DNA of 10,155 nucleotides, from positions 1 to 10,155 of the forward strand of contig CAYWTY010000061.1 in assembly GCA_964461335.1 (NCBI GenBank), in the 5' to 3' direction. Positions 6,805-10,155 of the stretch are shown piece by piece. The notes under the pieces were generated by a model, which did no database searches, was not told the origin of the DNA, and was given only the letters and a program-made list of their open reading frames with translations. The position numbers and the translations under genes are program-made. This DNA comes from JAKJBL01 sp964461335 (GTDB lineage: Bacteria; Bacillota; Clostridia; Christensenellales; CAG-138). The number at the start of each line of letters is the position of its first letter. Position 1 is the first letter of the stretch.

Positions 6805-6835
6805 AAAAATAAAAACGTGCCCAAAAGCACGTTTT
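6805..6835 (-). terminator. Intrinsic terminator of the FAD-dependent dehydrogenase gene
   Basis: AAAACGTGC (6812-6820) pairs with GCACGTTTT (6827-6835) around a six-base loop. On the minus strand the hairpin is followed by a T-rich tract, and it sits about 20 bases after the stop codon of the COG2509-type gene. On the plus strand it has only a short T-run, and no plus-strand gene precedes it. Confidence 0.85.
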
Positions 6836-6854
6836 ATTCCTAATAATTGCTTAC

Positions 6855-8261
6855 CTATTTCTGTGCAATATCTCTTGCTACGACTATACCTGTAACACTT
6901 GCCTGCATAAGCCCGCGCGTTATGCCGGCGCCATCGCCTATTGCGTAAAGGCCGGGGATTTCTGTTTCAAAGTTGCTCTTAACCTGCAGCTTTGACGAAT
7001 AGAACTTAACTTCAACCCCATATAAAAGCGTGTTTTTGGAGTATAGGCCAGGGGCAATATTGTCAAACGCACGCAGAGCCTCAATTATGCTTGTAAGATG
7101 TCTGTGCGGAAGCACAAAGGATAAATCCCCAGGTACTGCAGTTGTAAGCGTTGGGATTGTTGTAGACTTATTAAGTCGCGACATATCCGTTCGCCTGCCC
7201 TGCAAGAGGTCGCCAAGGCGCTGCACCATTATTCCCCCGCCTGTGAGCATGTTACCAAGCTGCGCAATATAGTTGCCGTAACGAATGGGTTCGCTAAACG
7301 GCTGCGTAAAGCGCGTTGAAACAAGCAGAGCAAAGTTAGTGTTCTGTGTGCGCAGCTCCTGTTCATGGTAGCTGTGGCCGTTTACTACTGCTATGCCGCC
7401 TTCATAATGTTCTTCGCTTACAAGCCCGCCTGGGTTCATGCAGAATGTACGCACACGGTTTTCGAATGTATCTGAATAATATATGAGTTTAGCCTCATAG
7501 ACCTGCTTAGTCAGGTGGTCCATTATAGAGTTTGGCACTTCTACGCGCACCCCTATATCAACCTCGTTGTTGCGCGTTTGCAGCCCGAGATGTGAAGCTT
7601 TTTCTGCAAGCCAGGTTGCGCCGCCGCGCCCAGGTGCAAGCACAATGTATGGGGCATTGACTATTGATGTGCTTCCGTCTTTGTGCTTTAGGCTTACGCC
7701 TGTTGCTTTGCCTTGTTCAAGCAGGATTTCTTCTGCAGTTGTACGCTCAAAAAAGGTAAAGCCCGGCTCTTTAATAAGCTCATTATACATATTTTCCAAG
7801 GTGGAAAAAGAATACTCAGTACCCATATGCCGAATAGGGCATGGCACAAGGCGGATATTATGCCTGCTTGCTTCATATGAAATTTCGCTTACTTTGGCAT
7901 TATCCCGCCCATGGACAACATTGGGCGCTCCATGCTCAAGGTAGACGCTATCTGCATAGTCTATGAGCTTTTGCGCTTCATGCTCAGACATATAGTCAGT
8001 TATATTGCCGCCTACTTCATGCGAGAGCGAAAGCTTTCCGTCTGAAAATGCACCTGCGCCTGCCCAGCCTGTTATTATTGCACATGGTTCGCAGCTTACG
8101 CATTTACCTGTTGTGCGTGCAGGGCAGGTACGCGAGTTTAGGCTCCGCCCCTGGTCAACGAGCAAAACGCTCATTTGAGGTTTTAGCTTTTTCAGCTCAA
8201 GCGCAGCGAAAATCCCTGCAGGGCCTGCGCCTATTATTACAACATCATAATGTTCAGGCAT
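6855..8261 (-). CDS. COG2509-type FAD-dependent dehydrogenase, function unknown
   Basis: A 468-residue flavoprotein of the uncharacterised FAD-dependent dehydrogenase group (COG2509). The N-terminal Rossmann motif is IIGAGPAGIFAALELKK (9-25), with D36 at the end of the second strand as ribose ligand. The C-terminal FAD motif is GLYAIGDGAGITRGLMQA (437-454). Between them lies a cysteine-rich segment, C46/C54/C57/C60, followed by the family hallmark GWAGAGAFSDGKL (65-77). The four cysteines could bind metal or be redox-active, which is not established. ATG 8261 was chosen because AAAGGGTG lies six bases upstream and the -35/-10 promoter predicts transcription from about 8305. That leaves a 44-base leader and excludes an in-frame ATG at 8306. 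It is probably cytoplasmic. The substrate is unknown, and it is transcribed alone. Confidence 0.9.
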   Translation of the reverse strand: MPEHYDVVIIGAGPAGIFAALELKKLKPQMSVLLVDQGRSLNSRTCPARTTGKCVSCEPCAIITGWAGAGAFSDGKLSLSHEVGGNITDYMSEHEAQKLIDYADSVYLEHGAPNVVHGRDNAKVSEISYEASRHNIRLVPCPIRHMGTEYSFSTLENMYNELIKEPGFTFFERTTAEEILLEQGKATGVSLKHKDGSTSIVNAPYIVLAPGRGGATWLAEKASHLGLQTRNNEVDIGVRVEVPNSIMDHLTKQVYEAKLIYYSDTFENRVRTFCMNPGGLVSEEHYEGGIAVVNGHSYHEQELRTQNTNFALLVSTRFTQPFSEPIRYGNYIAQLGNMLTGGGIMVQRLGDLLQGRRTDMSRLNKSTTIPTLTTAVPGDLSFVLPHRHLTSIIEALRAFDNIAPGLYSKNTLLYGVEVKFYSSKLQVKSNFETEIPGLYAIGDGAGITRGLMQASVTGIVVARDIAQK

Positions 8262-8311
8262 GTAATACACCCTTTCCAGCTTGCTATAATTGCTTCTGCA
8301 TGCCATAAAAA

Positions 8312-8340
8312 AGCATAACTCATTGCCCCATCTATGTCAA
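8312..8340 (-). promoter_or_regulatory. Sigma-A-type promoter of the COG2509 dehydrogenase gene
   Basis: On the minus strand a perfect -35 TTGACA (8340-8335) and the -10 TATGCT (8317-8312) are spaced by 17 bp. The predicted transcription start is near 8305, giving a 5' leader of about 44 bases to ATG 8261. Confidence 0.75.
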
Positions 8341-8511
8341 TACGGCATATATGGCAAAAGTTATAAGTAAAGCCCAGAGTAAAAGCAGAGCTTATACTAC
8401 GGCATTTTATTAAAGACCTCTTCCTGCAATAACCAAAAGTATCTATTTAACTGCTCCTTAATATACATGAGTAGCCGGCAAGTTAAAAGCTGGTGCAAAC
8501 GGAGGCAGACT
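8341..8511 (+). promoter_or_regulatory. Intergenic start region of the SpoVB/MurJ-like gene
   Basis: This stretch holds the start signals of the plus-strand flippase gene. GGAGG at 8501-8505 lies six bases before a TTG codon at 8512 and is a textbook ribosome site. A TATACT at 8393-8398 could be a -10 hexamer, but no matching -35 was found at 16-18 bp, so the promoter is unresolved. The ATG at 8467 is in frame with the gene but has no ribosome site. Nothing else was recognised here. Confidence 0.4.
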
Positions 8512-10047
8512 TTGTTAAATAGAAATTCATTCTTTTATCAGGCAGCATTTTTAGCCTTTTCAAATTTTGCGCTTCAGCTTATGGGGTTTGCCTTCCGTGT
8601 GCTTATAGGCAGGCTTGCAGGGCCAGAGGGGCTTGGCGTATATACGCTTGCAATTCAGGTGTATGCAATAGTAATGTCTGTTTGCTCAGCAGGCCTTTGC
8701 GTAGCTGTTACACATGTATCTGCAAGGCTTTTTGCAGTAGCGGATTACAGAGGTATACGCAAGCTTGTCCGCTTTGCGCTGTTTTGCTTTATTTTACTCC
8801 TAAGCGCACTTGCAATACCCATCCTTTCTTTTCGGGGGTTTATTGCACAAACGCTTTTATCAGAGAGCAGAACAGAAAGCGCACTTTGGATTATTCTTGT
8901 GTGTATTCTGCTTACAGGCTTTGAAAACATATTAAAATCCGCATTTTTAGGCTGCAGGCTTGTGCGCTATACTGCTGTTTCGGAAATTGGCGAGCAAATG
9001 CTTCGAATAGGCTTCGCATGGCTCTTATTAACGCATTTAATGAATGGCGACCATGGCAGAAGCGCATTTTTAATCGTGCTTGCAATGACATTTGCCGAAG
9101 TTTACAGCGTGGCTTTTCTCTATGCCTCGTTTATTGGCAGGTTTAAAACAAAAGCAGCAAAAATTAAAAAGAGCTCTTCAAATATTAAGCGTGATTTTTT
9201 AAAGATGGCAATTCCATCAGCGCTTACATCTGTTTTGTCAAATGTGTTTTCATCAATTGCAGTAGTAATATTCCCTGCACGGCTTCTGCTTGCAGGGTAT
9301 GCTTACAATGAAGCAGTAAGTGCTCTTGGGTTAATTTCGGGTATGGTTACGCCGATTCTTATGCTGCCGTATGCGCTTGTAGGCGCCTTATGCGCGCTTT
9401 TAATGCCAAGCATAGCTGCAGCAGCTTCATCAGGGAACAACTTTGAGCTTACGCGCAAAATTAACAAAGGCATAGAAGCTGCAGGGCTTCTTGCGCTGCC
9501 GCCCACAGCTGCACTTTTGCCGTTCATCCCCCTTATCTGCGCATTTTTGTTTAAAAGAACTGTGCCTCCGCTTTTAGCGCTATTATTGGCTCTGAATACT
9601 GTTACAGTTTATTATTTGGTTTTGGCAAACAGCATCTTAATTGGCTTAGGGCTTCAAAAGAAGGTGCTGCTTCTTGCTTTAGCAGGGGAGAGCCTTCAGG
9701 TAGCGCTTGTGTTTGTGCTTACTGCTAAGCCATCGCTGCATGTATATGGGTATGTGCTTGGGGTACTCTTGTCAGATTTATTAAGGGTGCTGTTCAGCTT
9801 CGTTTTTCTTCACAGAGCATCGGGTACAAAGCCGCATTTATTCAATGCAGGCCTTGTTCCGCTTGCATGCGCTGTAACGCTTTATGCGTTTATAAGGCTT
9901 TGCTTTTTTCAACTGCTTTCTTTTGGCTTTAATGTTGTGAATGCGCTGCTTCTTAGCTTTTTATTATGTGCGCTTTTATATTTTGGGCTTCTTAGGCTGC
10001 TTGGTGTGCGTATTCTTGCCTATTTAAGGCGCAGAGTATTTTTGTAA
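8512..10047 (+). CDS. SpoVB/MurJ-like polysaccharide (lipid-linked) flippase family protein
   Basis: A 511-residue, highly hydrophobic protein of the polysaccharide-export part of the MATE/MVF superfamily. The group includes the stage V sporulation protein B and lipid II flippases; members move lipid-linked sugars across the cytoplasmic membrane. About 14 membrane helices are expected from its length and hydrophobicity. The N-terminal signature FRVLIGRLAGPEGLGVYTLA (27-46) is characteristic of SpoVB-like proteins. The start was set at TTG 8512 because GGAGG lies six bases upstream and the protein then begins LNRNSFFYQAAF, as relatives do. Starting at ATG 8467 would add 15 mostly polar, basic residues with no ribosome site. 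SpoVB cannot be separated from MurJ-type or capsule flippases by eye, so no symbol is given. It stands alone and is divergent from the dehydrogenase gene. Confidence 0.85.
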   Translation: MLNRNSFFYQAAFLAFSNFALQLMGFAFRVLIGRLAGPEGLGVYTLAIQVYAIVMSVCSAGLCVAVTHVSARLFAVADYRGIRKLVRFALFCFILLLSALAIPILSFRGFIAQTLLSESRTESALWIILVCILLTGFENILKSAFLGCRLVRYTAVSEIGEQMLRIGFAWLLLTHLMNGDHGRSAFLIVLAMTFAEVYSVAFLYASFIGRFKTKAAKIKKSSSNIKRDFLKMAIPSALTSVLSNVFSSIAVVIFPARLLLAGYAYNEAVSALGLISGMVTPILMLPYALVGALCALLMPSIAAAASSGNNFELTRKINKGIEAAGLLALPPTAALLPFIPLICAFLFKRTVPPLLALLLALNTVTVYYLVLANSILIGLGLQKKVLLLALAGESLQVALVFVLTAKPSLHVYGYVLGVLLSDLLRVLFSFVFLHRASGTKPHLFNAGLVPLACAVTLYAFIRLCFFQLLSFGFNVVNALLLSFLLCALLYFGLLRLLGVRILAYLRRRVFL

Positions 10048-10050
10048 AAT

Positions 10051-10087
10051 AAAAAGCCTGACCTAAAGCTCTTTCTTTAGGTCAGGC
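10051..10087 (-). terminator. Strong intrinsic terminator, U-tract on the minus strand
   Basis: GCCTGACCTAAAG (10056-10068) and CTTTAGGTCAGGC (10075-10087) form a perfect 13-bp stem with a six-base loop. On the minus strand it is followed by TTTTTATTTT, a good U-tract. On the plus strand the following bases (AGTATAGAATTTTA) are a poor one. It therefore mainly ends a gene coming from the right edge. It may also slow transcripts of the flippase gene, whose stop lies eight bases away. Confidence 0.85.
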
Positions 10088-10098
10088 AGTATAGAATT

Positions 10099-10155
10099 TT
10101 ATGGCTCTACACTAAAGATTGGGGTAAGGGAGAAAAATAGAGAAGCATAACGCTT
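10099..10155 (-). CDS. Possible 3' end of a gene entering from the right edge (partial)
   Basis: On the minus strand the frame from 10155 is open for 18 codons (KRYASLFFSLTPIFSVEP) and ends at TAA 10101-10099, 11 bases before the minus-strand terminator. The spacing between stop and terminator is typical, and the terminator's direction requires such a gene. The other two minus-strand frames are also open over most of this short stretch, so the frame is not certain. The product cannot be recognised from 18 residues. Confidence 0.4.
   Translation of the reverse strand, partial: KRYASLFFSLTPIFSVEP

Noticed and set aside
8262..8306. N-terminal extension of the FAD dehydrogenase to an in-frame ATG at 8306
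   Set aside because: The predicted transcription start is about 8305 and the good ribosome site AAAGGGTG precedes ATG 8261. The extra 15 residues also come before the canonical Rossmann start.
8048..8308. Plus-strand open frame of 86 codons opposite the 5' part of the dehydrogenase gene
   Set aside because: It is antisense to a well-supported gene and its translation shows no family features.
8323..8351. TTGCCC / CATATA with 17-bp spacing as a plus-strand promoter for the flippase gene
   Set aside because: The -10 matches only half of the consensus, and the element overlaps the much better minus-strand promoter.
8362..8396. Inverted repeat TATAAG / CTTATA as an operator
   Set aside because: Only six AT-rich base pairs with a long spacer, and no resemblance to a known operator.
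1..10155. CRISPR array, insertion sequence, phage or defence genes
   Set aside because: No spaced direct repeats, transposase, integrase or nuclease motifs were seen, and all sizeable genes belong to housekeeping or metabolic families.

Overview
The window reads as chromosomal DNA of an anaerobic Firmicute, most likely a member of the Clostridia. The main evidence is a complete six-gene Rnf operon in the clostridial order C-D-G-E-A-B. Strong Shine-Dalgarno sequences, sigma-A-like promoters, short intrinsic terminators, and DUF1846, COG2509 and SpoVB/MurJ-type neighbours agree with this. The species cannot be named from the sequence. No mobile element, CRISPR array, tRNA or rRNA gene was seen.

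Left edge (1-254): a divergent gene probably starts at base 4 on the minus strand, with most of it outside the window. An extended -10 promoter near 106-111 points towards rnfC. Between it and rnfC lie a 13-codon leader-like ORF (151-192), an intrinsic terminator hairpin (191-212) that begins at the leader's stop codon, and an 18-bp near-palindrome (214-231). The near-palindrome matches the operator of the NADH/NAD+ sensor Rex with one deviation. This regulatory region is the most interesting part of the window.

Rnf operon (255-5179, plus strand): rnfC, rnfD, rnfG, rnfE, rnfA and rnfB are translationally coupled or spaced by no more than 12 bases. They encode the membrane ferredoxin:NAD+ oxidoreductase, which couples electron transfer to Na+ or H+ export. 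All key cofactor motifs are intact: Fe-S cysteines in RnfC and RnfB, covalent-FMN threonines in RnfD and RnfG, and the paired membrane cysteines of RnfA and RnfE. A bidirectional terminator (5196-5219) closes the operon against a convergent gene.

Middle (5219-8261, minus strand): a DUF1846/UPF0371 protein and a COG2509-type FAD-dependent dehydrogenase follow. Each has its own recognisable promoter, and a terminator (6805-6835) lies between them. Neither has an established function that can be assigned here.

Right (8512-10155): a SpoVB/MurJ-like multi-membrane flippase homologue is transcribed divergently from the dehydrogenase. After it, a very strong hairpin (10056-10087) has its U-tract on the minus strand. 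It therefore probably terminates a gene entering from the right edge, whose last 18 codons may be visible.

Metabolically, the Rnf complex is the only coherent system. It links reduced ferredoxin to NADH and to an ion gradient, which makes redox control by Rex biologically sensible. The other genes are probably neighbours, not partners.
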